Assembly: GCF_014873755.1 (NCBI RefSeq)
Contig: NZ_JADBEG010000001.1
Location: forward strand, 994,501 to 1,058,500
Length of the DNA: 64,000 nt
Direction of reading: 5' to 3'
DNA from: Amycolatopsis lexingtonensis
GTDB lineage: Bacteria > Actinomycetota > Actinomycetes > Mycobacteriales > Pseudonocardiaceae
Below, one piece after another: positions 33,249 to 43,655 of this stretch. Below the pieces are notes generated by a model. The model saw only the letters and a list, made by a program, of their open reading frames with translations, was not told the origin of the DNA and searched no databases. The stretch's first letter is position 1. Each line of letters opens with the position of its first letter. The position numbers and the translations under genes were made by a program.

Positions 33249-36095
33249 ATGCCCGACCTGACCCGGCGGCAGGCGATCCGGCTGGGCGCCGCATTGGTGC
33301 CCCTCGTGTGGACGGCGACCGCGCGGCCCGGCTCGGCCGCGCCCGCGGACGTCCGGGCGGTGAACGACCTGGCGCTGTGGTACGACGAACCGGCCGGCAC
33401 CGAGTGGCTGCGCGCGCTGCCGATCGGCAACGGCAGGCTGGGCGCCATGGTGTTCGGCAACACGGACACCGAACGCCTGCAGCTCAACGAGGACACGATC
33501 TGGGCCGGCGGCCCCCACGACTACAGCAACACCCAGGGCGCGGGGGCGCTGGCGCAGATCCGGCAGCTGGTGTTCGCGAACCAGTGGACGCAGGCGCAGT
33601 CCCTGATCGACCAGAAGATGCTCGGCTCCCCGGCCGCCCAGCAGCCGTACCAGCCCGTCGGCACCCTCAGCCTCGCGCTGCCCGGCGGCAGCGCCTCTTC
33701 GTACCAGCGGTGGCTCGACCTGACCACCGCCACGACGGTCGTCACCTACATCGCGAACAACGTGCGGTACCGGCGCGAAGTGTTCGCCAGCGCCGTGGAC
33801 CAGGTGATCGTCGTCCGGTTGACGGCCGAGACGCCGGGCTCGATCACGTTCTCCGCGTCGCTGGGCACCCCACAGCGGGCGACGACGTCCAGCCCGGACG
33901 GCACCACGATCGCGCTGGACGGGATTTCCGCGGACAGCCGGGGCATCGCGGGTTCGGTCCGGTTCCTCGCGCTCGTCAGTGCCACCGCCGAGGGCGGGAG
34001 CATCAGCAGCTCCGGCGGCACGCTGCGGGTGTCCGGCGCCAACGCCGTGACGCTGCTGATTTCGGTCGGCACCAGCTACGTCGACTACCGCACGGTGAAC
34101 GGGGACTACCAGGGCATCGCGCGGTCGCGGCTGGCCACCGCCCAGGCGATTTCGTACGACTCCCTGCGCAGCCGGCACGTGGCCGACTACCAGAAGCTCT
34201 TCGGGCGCACGACCCTCGACCTCGGCCGCACCGCCGCGGCCGACCAGCCGACCGACGTCCGGATCGCCCAGCACAACAGTGTCAACGATCCGCAGTTCGC
34301 TGCCCTGCTCTTCCAGTTCGGCCGCTACCTGCTGATCTCCTCGTCCCGACCGGGCACCCAGCCGGCCAACCTCCAGGGGATCTGGAACGACCAGCTGAAC
34401 CCGTCGTGGGAGTCGAAGTACACCCTCAACGCCAACCTGCCGATGAACTACTGGCCAGCCGACGTCACCAACCTCGCCGAGTGCTACGAACCGGTGTTCG
34501 CCATGATCGGCGACCTCGCGGTCACCGGCGCCCGCACCGCGCAGGTCGAGTACGGTGCCCGCGGCTGGGTCACCCACCACAACACCGACGGCTGGCGCGG
34601 ATCCTCCATTGTGGACTTCGCGCAGGCCGGGATGTGGCAGACCGGCGGGGCCTGGCTCGCCACCATGATCTGGGACCACTACCGGTTCACCGGCGACGTC
34701 GAGTTCCTGCGCGCCCGCTACCCGCTGCTGAAGGGCGCCGCCCAGTTCTTCCTCGACACCCTGGTGACCGAACCGTCGCTGGGCTACCTGGTCACGAACC
34801 CGGCGAACTCCCCGGAGCTGAACCACCACACGAACGCGTCCGTGTGCGCGGGGCCGACGATGGACATGCAGATCCTCCGCGACCTGTTCGACGGCTGCGC
34901 GGGCGCGTGCCAGGTGCTCGGCGTCGACGCCGCGTTCGCCGACCAGGTCAAGGCGGCGAGGCAGCGGCTGGCGCCGATGAAGGTCGGCTCGCGCGGGAAC
35001 ATCCAGGAATGGCTCTACGACTGGGTGGAGACCGAGCAGACGCACCGGCACATCTCGCACCTGTACGGGCTGTACCCCAGCAACCAGATCAGCAAGCGCG
35101 GCACCCCGCAGCTGTTCACCGCGGCCCGCAAGACGCTCGAACTGCGCGGCGACGACGGCACCGGCTGGTCACTGGCCTGGAAGATCAACTACTGGGCCCG
35201 CATGGAAGAGGGCGCCAAGGCGCACGACCTGCTCCGGCTCCTCGTGCGCACGGACCGGCTGGCGCCCAACATGTTCGACCTGCACCCGCCGTTCCAGATC
35301 GACGGCAACTTCGGCGCGACGTCCGGCATCGCCGAACTGCTGCTGCACAGCCACAACGGCGAGCTGCACGTGCTGCCCGCGCTGCCGCCCGCCTGGCCGG
35401 CCGGCAGCGTCACGGGCCTGCGCGGCCGCGGCGGCTACACGGTCGGTGCGGCCTGGAGCAGCGGCTCGGCGACGCAGCTGACCATCACGCCGGACCGCGA
35501 CGGCGACGTCAACGTCCGCAGCCGGCTGTTCACCGCGGCCTACGAACTGCTCGACACCACGAGCGGCGCTCAGGTACAGCCGGTGACCGTCGAGGCCGGC
35601 TTGGTCCGCTTCGCCGGCCAAGCGGGCCACACCTACCGCGCCACCGCGCTCGGCGGGCCGCCGCCGGTGGTGGAACCCGGGGTGAACTACCGGCTCGTCG
35701 CCCAGCACAGCGGCAAATCGGCCGACATCAGCGGCGGCTCCACCAGCGCCGGGGCGGCGTTGATCCAGTGGCCGGCCACCGGCGGGCCGAACCAGCAGTT
35801 CGACTTCCTCGCCTCGGACGGCGGCTTCCACCGCGTCCGGTCCCGCGGCAGCGGCTTGGTCCTCCAGGTGGCGTCCACCGCCACCGGCGCCGACATCACC
35901 CAGCAACCCGACACCGGCGCCACGACCCAGCAGTGGCGGGTGACCGACCAGGGCAGCGGCGTGGTGAGCCTGGTCAACCGCGCCAGCGGCCTCGCCATGG
36001 ACGTGTGGAGCGCCTCCACCGCCGACGGCGCGCGCATCTCGCAGTGGACCGTGACCGGGGCGGCCAACCAGCGGTTCCTGCTCCAGCGGGTGTGA
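33249..36095 (+). CDS. Secreted GH95 alpha-L-fucosidase with C-terminal ricin-type lectin domain
   Basis: 948 residues from ATG 33249 (GGAGG 6 nt upstream). A Tat-type leader (LTRRQAIRLGAALVPLVW) is followed by the GH95 N-terminal beta domain (LPIGNGRLGAMVFGN, LQLNEDTIWAGGP). The (alpha/alpha)6 catalytic barrel carries the Asn pair motif NLPMNYWP, THRHISHLYGLYPSNQ and HPPFQIDGNFGATSG. Residues from about 815 form a ricin-B-like trefoil (QxW repeats: GGPNQQFDF, TTQQWRV, AANQRFLL). The family hydrolyses alpha-1,2-fucosides or related galactosides outside the cell. Two palindromes upstream suggest sugar-dependent control. Confidence 0.9.
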   Translation: MPDLTRRQAIRLGAALVPLVWTATARPGSAAPADVRAVNDLALWYDEPAGTEWLRALPIGNGRLGAMVFGNTDTERLQLNEDTIWAGGPHDYSNTQGAGALAQIRQLVFANQWTQAQSLIDQKMLGSPAAQQPYQPVGTLSLALPGGSASSYQRWLDLTTATTVVTYIANNVRYRREVFASAVDQVIVVRLTAETPGSITFSASLGTPQRATTSSPDGTTIALDGISADSRGIAGSVRFLALVSATAEGGSISSSGGTLRVSGANAVTLLISVGTSYVDYRTVNGDYQGIARSRLATAQAISYDSLRSRHVADYQKLFGRTTLDLGRTAAADQPTDVRIAQHNSVNDPQFAALLFQFGRYLLISSSRPGTQPANLQGIWNDQLNPSWESKYTLNANLPMNYWPADVTNLAECYEPVFAMIGDLAVTGARTAQVEYGARGWVTHHNTDGWRGSSIVDFAQAGMWQTGGAWLATMIWDHYRFTGDVEFLRARYPLLKGAAQFFLDTLVTEPSLGYLVTNPANSPELNHHTNASVCAGPTMDMQILRDLFDGCAGACQVLGVDAAFADQVKAARQRLAPMKVGSRGNIQEWLYDWVETEQTHRHISHLYGLYPSNQISKRGTPQLFTAARKTLELRGDDGTGWSLAWKINYWARMEEGAKAHDLLRLLVRTDRLAPNMFDLHPPFQIDGNFGATSGIAELLLHSHNGELHVLPALPPAWPAGSVTGLRGRGGYTVGAAWSSGSATQLTITPDRDGDVNVRSRLFTAAYELLDTTSGAQVQPVTVEAGLVRFAGQAGHTYRATALGGPPPVVEPGVNYRLVAQHSGKSADISGGSTSAGAALIQWPATGGPNQQFDFLASDGGFHRVRSRGSGLVLQVASTATGADITQQPDTGATTQQWRVTDQGSGVVSLVNRASGLAMDVWSASTADGARISQWTVTGAANQRFLLQRV

Positions 36096-36208
36096 CGGCC
36101 ACGTCGCCTGACCAGCGATGTTAGTCGTGGGGCGACGTAGCCTGAACGCTTTGAGCGCGCGCTGGCAAAGACGGGGTGTCAGGGCGAAGCGAAACCCCGA
36201 GGAGCTTC

Positions 36209-36763
36209 ATGTCGTCAGACGCGGAACTGATCGGCAGGTCGCTGCGCGGAGACACCGATGCCTTCGTGGAACTGATCAGCCGGCACGAGACCGCCCTCGG
36301 GAACTATCTGGCGCGCAGAGTGGGGCGGCAGGCCGCCGAGGACGTGCTCGGCGACGTGTGGGTGGCGGCTTACGAGTCGCGTGCGAACTACGACCGCTCG
36401 TATCCCGAAGCCAGGCCTTGGTTGTACGGCGTCGCGCTGAACCGGCTGCGCCGGCACTGGCGGTCCGAACCGGCCGAAGAGCCGGCGCCGGACCTGACCG
36501 GCGTGGCGAGTGACTGGGACCCGTGGCCGGCGGTGGACGCCCGCGTGGACACGCAGGCACTGCTGAGCCGGGCACTGGCTCGGCTCAAACCGGAAGAGCG
36601 GGAAGTGCTGGGCCTGGTCGCCTGGGAGGACCTGACGGTCGCCGAGGCCGGGCGGGTGCTCGACATCCCGGCCGGCACGGCCCGCCGCCTGCTGCACCAG
36701 GCGCGCAAGGCATTGCGTGAAGCCCCCGAAGTGGTCGCGCTGCTGCAAGTCCCGACGACGTGA
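36209..36763 (+). CDS. ECF-type RNA polymerase sigma factor
   Basis: 184 residues. Region 2 is seen in AFVELISRHETALGNYLARR and AAEDVLGDVWVAAYE; region 4 in LKPEEREVLGLVAWEDLTVA and GTARRLLHQARKAL. ATG 36209 is preceded by GAGGAG at 4-nt spacing. The next gene follows after 10 bp and encodes a CU044_5270-type membrane protein, the usual partner of this sigma group. The signal sensed is unknown. Confidence 0.9.
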   Translation: MSSDAELIGRSLRGDTDAFVELISRHETALGNYLARRVGRQAAEDVLGDVWVAAYESRANYDRSYPEARPWLYGVALNRLRRHWRSEPAEEPAPDLTGVASDWDPWPAVDARVDTQALLSRALARLKPEEREVLGLVAWEDLTVAEAGRVLDIPAGTARRLLHQARKALREAPEVVALLQVPTT

Positions 36764-36773
36764 AAGACAACCC

Positions 36774-37808
36774 ATGGACGAAATGGATCTCATGAAGAAG
36801 CTGCGCGACGTGCCGTCCCCCGGTCCCGAGGCCTACGACCGTGCCCGCACGGCACTGCGGACGGCGATGGCGGAACCCGTAGCCACGGTCGTGCGACCGA
36901 AGCGCTGGTTCTCCTGGCCCAAGGTCGGCGTCGCCGCCGTGGGCGCGGCCGCCGTCGCGGCGGCCGTGATGGTGGGTACGTCGGGCGGCAGCGTCCCGGC
37001 CGGCCCGTCCGCTCCCTCCGGCGCGGCCCCGCAGGCGGTCGAGGCCCCGCTGGTGAAGCTGGCCTCCGCGGTCAAGGCGGCCGGCACGCAGCCAGGAGAC
37101 GCCTCGCTGATCATCAACACGAAATTCGGGCCGGACAACAAGCCGGACCACTACTACACGCTCTACACCGACAAGGGGCAGCAGTTCACGGGCGACTCGG
37201 CGAAGACCCTGGTGGACGCGGTCGCCAAGGGCCACGCCGAGCCCGCCACGCCGTACGACGGGAAGGTGATGGCGGCGGCCCGGCTCGCCGCGAACGGCGA
37301 CGTCGAGAAGGCCAGGATCGCGATGATCACCGCGTCCAACAACGCCCTCGGAGTCGGCCTGAGCCCCGCCGAGGCCGAAAAAGCCTGGGCGGCCGCCCAA
37401 GCAGAGACCGCGGAGGTGTTCCGCAAGATCGGCAAGCCGGTTCCCGCCCCCAAACCGCGTCCGACGGGCAAGGAGCTGGAAGACCTGATCGACAACCACC
37501 TGTGGAGCAACGCGGAACACGCGCTGTTCGCCAACGCCGCCGACGCGGAGGTCCGCGCGGGCGTGCTCAAGCTGTACGCGACCATCCCGGGCATGGTCGT
37601 CGGCAAGACGAACGTCGACGGCCAGGCCGCGCTGACCCTCACCCCGCCCCCCGCCATCCTGGGCGGCAGCACGGACGTCCTCATTGTCAACGCGGACAAC
37701 GGCCTGCCGATCCGTGAGGAGATCACGTCGGCGGAGTCCAAACGCTATGTGGTGAACTACAAGTCTTCTCGCGTGACCCTCGCCGACGTGGCCGCGGGCA
37801 AGATCTGA
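36774..37808 (+). CDS. CU044_5270-type membrane protein (putative anti-sigma/sensor partner)
   Basis: 344 residues: a short cytoplasmic N-terminus (MDEMDLMKKLRDVPSPGPEA, typical of the group), a single membrane helix at about 48-68 and a large extracytoplasmic domain. The genome-context pattern of sigma factor followed by this protein is common in actinomycetes, suggesting that the N-terminal segment binds the sigma factor. That function is inferred, as the family lacks a characterised member I can name. Confidence 0.78.
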   Translation: MDEMDLMKKLRDVPSPGPEAYDRARTALRTAMAEPVATVVRPKRWFSWPKVGVAAVGAAAVAAAVMVGTSGGSVPAGPSAPSGAAPQAVEAPLVKLASAVKAAGTQPGDASLIINTKFGPDNKPDHYYTLYTDKGQQFTGDSAKTLVDAVAKGHAEPATPYDGKVMAAARLAANGDVEKARIAMITASNNALGVGLSPAEAEKAWAAAQAETAEVFRKIGKPVPAPKPRPTGKELEDLIDNHLWSNAEHALFANAADAEVRAGVLKLYATIPGMVVGKTNVDGQAALTLTPPPAILGGSTDVLIVNADNGLPIREEITSAESKRYVVNYKSSRVTLADVAAGKI

Positions 37809-37937
37809 TCCTCGTACCGAACGGTCTCGTTGAGCGGAATGTGCCGACCATCGCCTGCGGCCGGCCCGCGCAGGATCCCGTTCGCCTTTTCGATCACCGC
37901 TCGCGAATCCAAGGCTTCGTGCGTCCGGTGAAGCCGA

Positions 37938-39719
37938 TCATCCGGCGGGGCCGCCGTGGTTGCCGCCGCCGGGAGGGGCTGTGGTGTCGGCGGCGAGTTC
38001 GGACGGAGCGCGCCGGCGGCGGCTGAACGGGGTGTGGTGTTTCTCCTCGTGCAGGCGGGCGACCAGGTGCGGGTAGTGCAGTTCGAAGGCCGGTCGTTCG
38101 GAGCGGATCCGCGGCAGCTCGTGGAAGTTGTGCCGGGGTGGCGGGCAGGTGGTCGCCCATTCGAGGGAATTGCCGTAGCCCCAGGGGTCGTCGACGGTGA
38201 CCTGCTCGCCGAACCGGTGGCTTTTCACGACGTTGTAGACGAACGGCAGCATGGACAGCCCGAGGACGAACGCGCCGATGGTCGAGATGGTGTTGAGCAC
38301 GGTGAACCCGTCGCTCGTCAGGTAGTCGGCGTAGCGGCGGGGCATGCCCTCCGCGCCGAGCCAGTGCTGGACGAGAAAGGTGGTGTGGAAGCCGAGGAAG
38401 GTGGTCCAGAAATGCCACTTGCCGAGGCGTTCGTCGAGCATCCGGCCGGTCATCTTCGGGAACCAGAAGTAGATGCCGGCGAACGTCGCGAACACGATCG
38501 TGCCGAACAGGACGTAGTGGAAGTGCGCGACGACGAAGTAGGAGTCGGTGACGTGGAAGTCCAGCGGCGGGGAAGCCAGGATGACGCCGGTCAAGCCGCC
38601 GAACAGGAACGTCACCATGAAGCCGATCGACCACAGCATCGGCGTTTCGAAGGTGATCGCGCCCTTCCACATGGTGCCGATCCAGTTGAAGAACTTGATC
38701 CCGGTCGGCACCGAGATGAGGAACGTGAGGATGGCGAAGAACGGCAGCAGCACCGCGCCGGTGGCGTACATGTGGTGCGCCCACACGGCCATCGACAGCC
38801 CGGCGATGCCGAGCGTCGCGAACACCATGCCCTTGTACCCGAACAGCGGTTTGCGCGAGAACACCGGCACGATCTCGGTGACGATGCCGAAGAAGGGCAG
38901 GGCGACCACGTAGACCTCGGGGTGGCCGAAGAACCAGAACAGGTGCTGCCACAGGATCGCCCCGCCGAACTCGGGATCCAGGGCGTGGGCGCCGATCATG
39001 CGGTCGGCCAGCAGGGCGAACAGGCCGGCGGTGAGGATCGGGAAGATCGCCAGCACGAGGATGCTGGTGACGAGGATGTTCCAGGTGAAGATCGGCATCC
39101 GCCACATGGTCATGCCGGGACAGCGCAGGCACACCACGGTGGTGACCATGTTGACCGCGCCCAGGATGGTGCCGAGGCCGGACACGATCAGCCCGGCGAT
39201 CCACAGGTTGGCGCCGATGCCGGGGGTGTGGATGGAGTTCGACAGCGGGATGTAGGCGAACCAGCCGAAGTCGGGGGCGCCGCCCGGGGTGAGGAACGCC
39301 GACATCACGATGAGCCCGCCGAACAGGAACAGCCAGTAGGAGAAGGCGTTCAGCCGCGGGAACGCCACGTCCGGCGAGCCGATCTGCAGCGGCAGGATCA
39401 TGTTGGCGAACCCGAACACCGTCGGGGTCGCGTACAGCAGCAGCATGATCGCGCCGTGCATGGTGAACAGCTGGTTGTACTGCTCCGCGGACAGGAACTG
39501 CAGACCGGGACGGGCGAGCTCGCCCCGCATCAGCAGGGCCATGAGACCCGCGGCCAGGAAGAACGCGAACGCGGTCACCATGTACATGATCCCGATCAGC
39601 TTGGGATCGGTGGTGTGCGCCATGCGCACGAGCAGGGCGCCCTTACGGCCTGGCCGGGCTTCGCGGAGCCGTCCCGGCACCGGCGTGGGCTGGATCGGCT
39701 GTCGCGATGTGTCAACCAC
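37938..39719 (-). CDS. ctaD: Cytochrome c oxidase subunit I (aa3-type)
   Basis: 593 residues with twelve membrane helices and the haem-copper ligands: TMHGAIMLL (low-spin haem His), [16 protein letters not shown] (CuB His with the cross-linked Tyr), [11 protein letters not shown] (CuB His pair) and [12 protein letters not shown] (haem His pair). Proton-channel residues look intact. The gene stands alone: no ctaC, ctaE or ctaF is nearby, as is common in actinomycetes. The enzyme is the terminal oxidase of aerobic respiration in the plasma membrane. It borders the hypoxia-like island to the right. Confidence 0.95.
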   Translation of the reverse strand: MVDTSRQPIQPTPVPGRLREARPGRKGALLVRMAHTTDPKLIGIMYMVTAFAFFLAAGLMALLMRGELARPGLQFLSAEQYNQLFTMHGAIMLLLYATPTVFGFANMILPLQIGSPDVAFPRLNAFSYWLFLFGGLIVMSAFLTPGGAPDFGWFAYIPLSNSIHTPGIGANLWIAGLIVSGLGTILGAVNMVTTVVCLRCPGMTMWRMPIFTWNILVTSILVLAIFPILTAGLFALLADRMIGAHALDPEFGGAILWQHLFWFFGHPEVYVVALPFFGIVTEIVPVFSRKPLFGYKGMVFATLGIAGLSMAVWAHHMYATGAVLLPFFAILTFLISVPTGIKFFNWIGTMWKGAITFETPMLWSIGFMVTFLFGGLTGVILASPPLDFHVTDSYFVVAHFHYVLFGTIVFATFAGIYFWFPKMTGRMLDERLGKWHFWTTFLGFHTTFLVQHWLGAEGMPRRYADYLTSDGFTVLNTISTIGAFVLGLSMLPFVYNVVKSHRFGEQVTVDDPWGYGNSLEWATTCPPPRHNFHELPRIRSERPAFELHYPHLVARLHEEKHHTPFSRRRRAPSELAADTTAPPGGGNHGGPAG

Positions 39720-39978
39720 AGCGCATCACCTTCGATCGACGGTGTCGCTCGGTGCCCATCGAGGGTAATCGAACGCCCCGCGTCGCGTACAGGCTTGCTC
39801 GTGGTGGTCGTGCGGCCGGACCGGGCCGGGGCCTCGCCGCCGCGGGCCTTACTGCCTCACCGGACGGGATGATCGGCCCGCCGGCACCGGGCTTTGGCCT
39901 CTGCTCGCAGTCCTCCTCCCGACGCCACCATCGAAGAACCGGCACCACGCCGGTACCTCTCCTCCGTTGGGAGGCGTC

Positions 39979-40206
39979 ATGACCTTCGCTCATCGCACCC
40001 GCGACCCCGGGCCGGCCCGGGAGGGCGGTTTTCCCGCCGGGTTGCCCGTACGCGCGCACAGCGGCCAGTTCAGCGGGCGGACCGGAGTCGTGGTGGACCG
40101 CACGCCCGACCTGCGGCCCGGCTCGGTCTGGGTCGAGTTCACGCCGGGGCACGCCCGGCTCGTGCCCGGCTACCGGCTCGACGCCGCGGAGCTGTCGGAC
40201 AACTGA
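39979..40206 (+). CDS. Small hypothetical protein, 75 aa
   Basis: Not recognised. ATG 39979 follows GGGAGG by 4 nt, a strong translation signal. The sequence is short and beta-like (FSGRTGVVVDRTPDLRPGSV, WVEFTPGHARLVPGYRLDA), resembling small SH3-like domains. It is the first gene of the putative hypoxia block, 147 bp before the P-type ATPase. The 259-bp gap between it and ctaD holds no recognisable element. Confidence 0.6.
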   Translation: MTFAHRTRDPGPAREGGFPAGLPVRAHSGQFSGRTGVVVDRTPDLRPGSVWVEFTPGHARLVPGYRLDAAELSDN

Positions 40207-40236
40207 GCGCCCCGGAGCGCGGTCGGCGCCGACTTG

Positions 40237-40250
40237 GGGTCATTGGGCCC
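40237..40250. promoter_or_regulatory. DosR-like box upstream of the P2-type ATPase
   Basis: The 14-mer GGGTCATTGGGCCC fits the DosR core GGGNC-N4-GNCCC and matches ten of the twelve fixed positions of GGGACTTNNGNCCC. It lies 104 bp upstream of the ATPase start. Binding by a DosR homologue is inferred from this match and from similar sites across 40-62 kb. Confidence 0.5.
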
Positions 40251-40353
40251 TGTCCCCGGGTTCCTTACGCCCTGCCTCGCCGCACCGGCGGCCCGCGAGT
40301 ATCGAATCCGGCGATCGGGACCGGCCCGGTGGAGCGGACGACGGGAGTACGGC

Positions 40354-42903
40354 GTGACGGGCGCACAGACGGTCGGTCGGGCGGCGGGCCTCACGAGCGG
40401 TGAAGCGGAACTGCGGCTGCGTCGCGACGGGCCGAACAAGCTGCCCGCGCCGCACCGGCGGAACCCGGTCTTCGTGCTGGCGGCCCAGATGCTGCACTTC
40501 TTCGCCCTCATGCTGTGGGGCGCGGCCGGCTTGGCGCTGCTCGCGGGCATGCCCGCGCTGGCCATCGCGATCGCGGTCGTGGTGGTCCTCAACGGCGCGT
40601 TCTCCTTCGCCCAGGAGTACCGCGCCGACCGGGCCGCCGACCGGTTGCGGGACCTGCTGCCCGTGCGGGCGACCGTGCGACGCGACGGCAAGGCGGTCGT
40701 CGTCGACGCCGTCGAGCTCGTGGCCGGTGACCTGGTGCTGCTCGAGGCGGGCGACCGGGTGTGCGCGGACGCCACGCTCGTCGAGAGCGGGCGCCTGTCG
40801 GTCGACGAGTCGATGCTGACCGGCGAGAGCAAGCCGGTGCGCCCGGAGGAGGGCAAGCCCGTCTACGCGGGCACCTACGTGACCGAAGGCCACGGCGCCG
40901 CGGTCGTCACGGCGACCGGCGCCCGTACGCGGCTCGCCGGGATCTCGGAGATCACCGCCGGCGCGGTGCGGCCGCGCAGCCCGCTCGCCGCGCAGCTGCA
41001 CCGCGTCGTGCGGGTCGTCGCGATGATCGCGATCGCCGTCGGGGTGGTGTTCTTCCTCGCCGCGCTCGGGCTCGGCCGGACGAGCACGGAGAGCCTGCTG
41101 TTCGCGATCGGTGTCACCGTGGCGCTGGTCCCGGAAGGACTGCTGCCCACGGTGACGCTGTCCCTGGCCCGCGCCGCGCAGAAGATGGCGGGCCGCAACG
41201 CGCTCGTCCGGCGGCTGGAGTCGGTGGAGACGCTCGGGGCGACGACGTTCATCTGCACCGACAAGACCGGAACGCTGACCCGCAACGAAATGTCGGTCGT
41301 GTCGGTGTGGACGCCCGCGGGCTCCGTCGACGTACGCGGTGAGGGGTACCAGCCGGCCGGTGAGCTGACCGGCTCCGCGGAGGCGGTCGCGGCCGCCGCC
41401 GCGCTCGCCGACAGCGCCGCGCGCTGCTCGCCGGACGCGCACGCCGTGCAGCGGGCCGGGAAGTGGTTGCCGGTCGGCGACCCGATGGAGGTCGCCCTGC
41501 ACGTGCTCGCCGCCCGGGCGGCGGTCGGTGCGCCGCCCGAGCCGGTCACCCGGTACCCGTTCGACCCGCACCGCCGTCGTTCGTCGCTGGTCGACGCGGA
41601 CGGCCTGCACGTCACCGGCGCGCCGGACACCGTCCTGCCGTTGTGCCCGGGGCAGGACGGCGAGGCCGCCGCGGCCGTGACGGCGATGAGCGCCCGCGGC
41701 CTCCGGGTGCTCGCCGTGGCCCGGCGCCGCGAGGTGCGCGGAACCGAGGCGGCGGAGCAGGACCTGGAGCTGCTCGGGCTGGTGGGGCTGCAGGACCCGC
41801 CGCGGCCCGACGTCGGCGCGGCCATCGCGTCGTGCCGGCAGGCCGGGATCAAGCTGGCCATGGTGACCGGCGACCACCCGGGCACGGCCGCCGCGATCGC
41901 CGCGGAGGTCGGCTTGCTCGGTGAGTCGGCCCTCGTCGTCGAAGGCAAGGACCTCCCCGCTTCGGACGACGAGCTGGCCGAACTGCTCGACACCGACGGC
42001 ATCGTGGTGGCCCGCGTCGCCCCGGAGGAAAAGCTCCGGATCGCCAAGGCACTGCAGTCCCGCGGTCACGTCGTGGCCATGACCGGGGACGGGGTGAACG
42101 ACGGACCGGCGTTGCGCACGGCCGACATCGGCGTGGCGATGGGGGCTTCGGGCAGTGACGTCGCCCGCGAGGCCGCCGACCTGGTGCTGCTGGACGACCA
42201 CTTCGGCACGATCGTTTCGGCGATCGAGCTCGGGCGGTCCACGTTCGCCAACATCCGCCGGTTCCTCACCTACCACCTCACCGACAACGTCGCAGAACTC
42301 GCGCCGTTCGTCGTGTGGGCGCTTTCGGGCGGCCGGATCCCGCTGGCGATCACCGTGCTCCAGGTCCTCGCCCTCGACATCGGCACGGACCTGCTGCCCG
42401 CGCTCGCGCTGGGTGCCGAACCGCCCAACCGCCGCACGATGTCGGGACCGGCACACGGGGGCAATCTCATCGACGGGCGGGTCGTCCGCCGGGCGTTCGG
42501 CGTGCTGGGGCCGGCCGAAGCCGTCGCGGCGATGGTCGCTTTCCTGGCGGTCCTGTTCGCCGGTGGCTGGCAGTTCGGGACGGCGCCCACCGGGACGTTG
42601 CTCGCGATCGCGTCCGGCACCGCGTTCGCCGCGATCGTGCTGGGCCAGCTCGCCAACGCCTTCGCGTGCCGCAGCGAGTCCCGCTGGATCGGCCGGATCG
42701 GCTTGCGCGGCAACGCGTTGCTCGGCTACGCGGTGCTCTTCGAGGCGGCGATGCTGGCGGTGTTCCTGCTGGTGCCGCCGCTGCCCGCACTGCTCGGCGG
42801 CGCGCTGCCCGGGCCGGCGGGGTGGGGCTGGGCGCTGCTCGCGGTGCCGGTGGTGTTGCTGGCGGACACCGCCCACAAGGCGTGGCGGGCGCGTCACCGG
42901 TGA
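40354..42903 (+). CDS. P2-type cation ATPase with Na,K-ATPase-like core
   Basis: 849 residues from GTG 40354 (GGGAG 6 nt upstream). Motifs: TGES actuator loop, ALVPEGLLPTVTLSLA in M4, DKTGTLT (Asp303), TGDGVND hinge and DIGTDLLPALALGAEPPN in M6. The M4 PEGLL-TVT and M6 D-(L/I)-GTD patterns are those of P2C Na,K-/H,K-type pumps rather than SERCA pumps. It lacks a long N-terminal extension. The transported ion cannot be proved. A P2-type ATPase (CtpF) is also part of the M. tuberculosis DosR regulon, which fits the upstream DosR-like box. Confidence 0.88.
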   Translation: MTGAQTVGRAAGLTSGEAELRLRRDGPNKLPAPHRRNPVFVLAAQMLHFFALMLWGAAGLALLAGMPALAIAIAVVVVLNGAFSFAQEYRADRAADRLRDLLPVRATVRRDGKAVVVDAVELVAGDLVLLEAGDRVCADATLVESGRLSVDESMLTGESKPVRPEEGKPVYAGTYVTEGHGAAVVTATGARTRLAGISEITAGAVRPRSPLAAQLHRVVRVVAMIAIAVGVVFFLAALGLGRTSTESLLFAIGVTVALVPEGLLPTVTLSLARAAQKMAGRNALVRRLESVETLGATTFICTDKTGTLTRNEMSVVSVWTPAGSVDVRGEGYQPAGELTGSAEAVAAAAALADSAARCSPDAHAVQRAGKWLPVGDPMEVALHVLAARAAVGAPPEPVTRYPFDPHRRRSSLVDADGLHVTGAPDTVLPLCPGQDGEAAAAVTAMSARGLRVLAVARRREVRGTEAAEQDLELLGLVGLQDPPRPDVGAAIASCRQAGIKLAMVTGDHPGTAAAIAAEVGLLGESALVVEGKDLPASDDELAELLDTDGIVVARVAPEEKLRIAKALQSRGHVVAMTGDGVNDGPALRTADIGVAMGASGSDVAREAADLVLLDDHFGTIVSAIELGRSTFANIRRFLTYHLTDNVAELAPFVVWALSGGRIPLAITVLQVLALDIGTDLLPALALGAEPPNRRTMSGPAHGGNLIDGRVVRRAFGVLGPAEAVAAMVAFLAVLFAGGWQFGTAPTGTLLAIASGTAFAAIVLGQLANAFACRSESRWIGRIGLRGNALLGYAVLFEAAMLAVFLLVPPLPALLGGALPGPAGWGWALLAVPVVLLADTAHKAWRARHR

Positions 42904-43041
42904 CTGCCGGTGGGGATCCGCCGGGTACAAGGACTCTCGAAGACAGGGCTTTGCGTTCTCGCGGCTGCTTCCGGCACATGGCTACGGTTTCTCCGACCGC
43001 AGAATCGCGGGATCGACCGGACGTGTCCGAGGTGAGCAGCG

Positions 43042-43653
43042 ATGACCAAAGTGATCTTTCGCCTGATGGGTGTCGCTGCTCTCCTGCTTCTCTGGCGCGG
43101 CGTCGTCACCTTCCCGACGTACGCCGTGGTCGCTTGGGCGGCCATGAGCGTGATGATCGGCATGGGTGTCTGGCAGTGGGCCGACGATTCCCGCGGGCGG
43201 GTGCGGATTTCGCCGGCGCGGGCGGGCGTGGGTGCCGCCGCGACCGCGTTCGTCGCCGGTGTCGTGGGTGCCGAGATCCTCGTGTGGTCCGGATTCCTCG
43301 TCGGTTCCGGGGTGCTGGCGGTCGTGGTGGCAGCCGGAGCGTGGGGCGTGCGGCGGGGATCTCGCGGCGGGCCGGCGGTCAGTGTCCGGACGACCGTGCC
43401 CGACGCGGCCATCGAGGAGCTCTGCCTGGTCTGGCGCCGCAGCGGCGAGGAACTGCGGCGGGTTCCGGACGACGATCCGGAGCGCGGGCAGCTGGCCGAG
43501 GTCCGGCAACTCCTGCTCGAGGAGATGGAACGACGCGACCCCGCGGGTTTCCGCCGGTGGGTCGACAACGGCGCGATGACGGGCACCGAGCCCTCGGCCT
43601 TCATCCACCCGGACCGCGGCTTCGCCGAACCCGGTTCCGCCGCGGCGGGCTGA
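43042..43653 (+). CDS. Hypothetical membrane protein, 203 aa
   Basis: Not recognised. Four hydrophobic segments lie in the first 110 residues (about 8-22, 27-45, 58-76 and 80-100). A soluble, charged C-terminal domain follows (IEELCLVWRRSGEELRRVPD). The layout resembles small sensory or scaffold membrane proteins. The ATG follows GGTGAG closely. It is convergent with the MBL hydrolase gene, with a hairpin between them. Confidence 0.7.
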   Translation: MTKVIFRLMGVAALLLLWRGVVTFPTYAVVAWAAMSVMIGMGVWQWADDSRGRVRISPARAGVGAAATAFVAGVVGAEILVWSGFLVGSGVLAVVVAAGAWGVRRGSRGGPAVSVRTTVPDAAIEELCLVWRRSGEELRRVPDDDPERGQLAEVRQLLLEEMERRDPAGFRRWVDNGAMTGTEPSAFIHPDRGFAEPGSAAAG

Positions 43654-43655
43654 GA

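Noticed and set aside
39889..39901. GGGCTTTGGCCTC near the small gene at 39979, considered as a DosR box
   Set aside because: The half-sites have the wrong spacing (one base short), so it does not fit GGGNC-N4-GNCCC.
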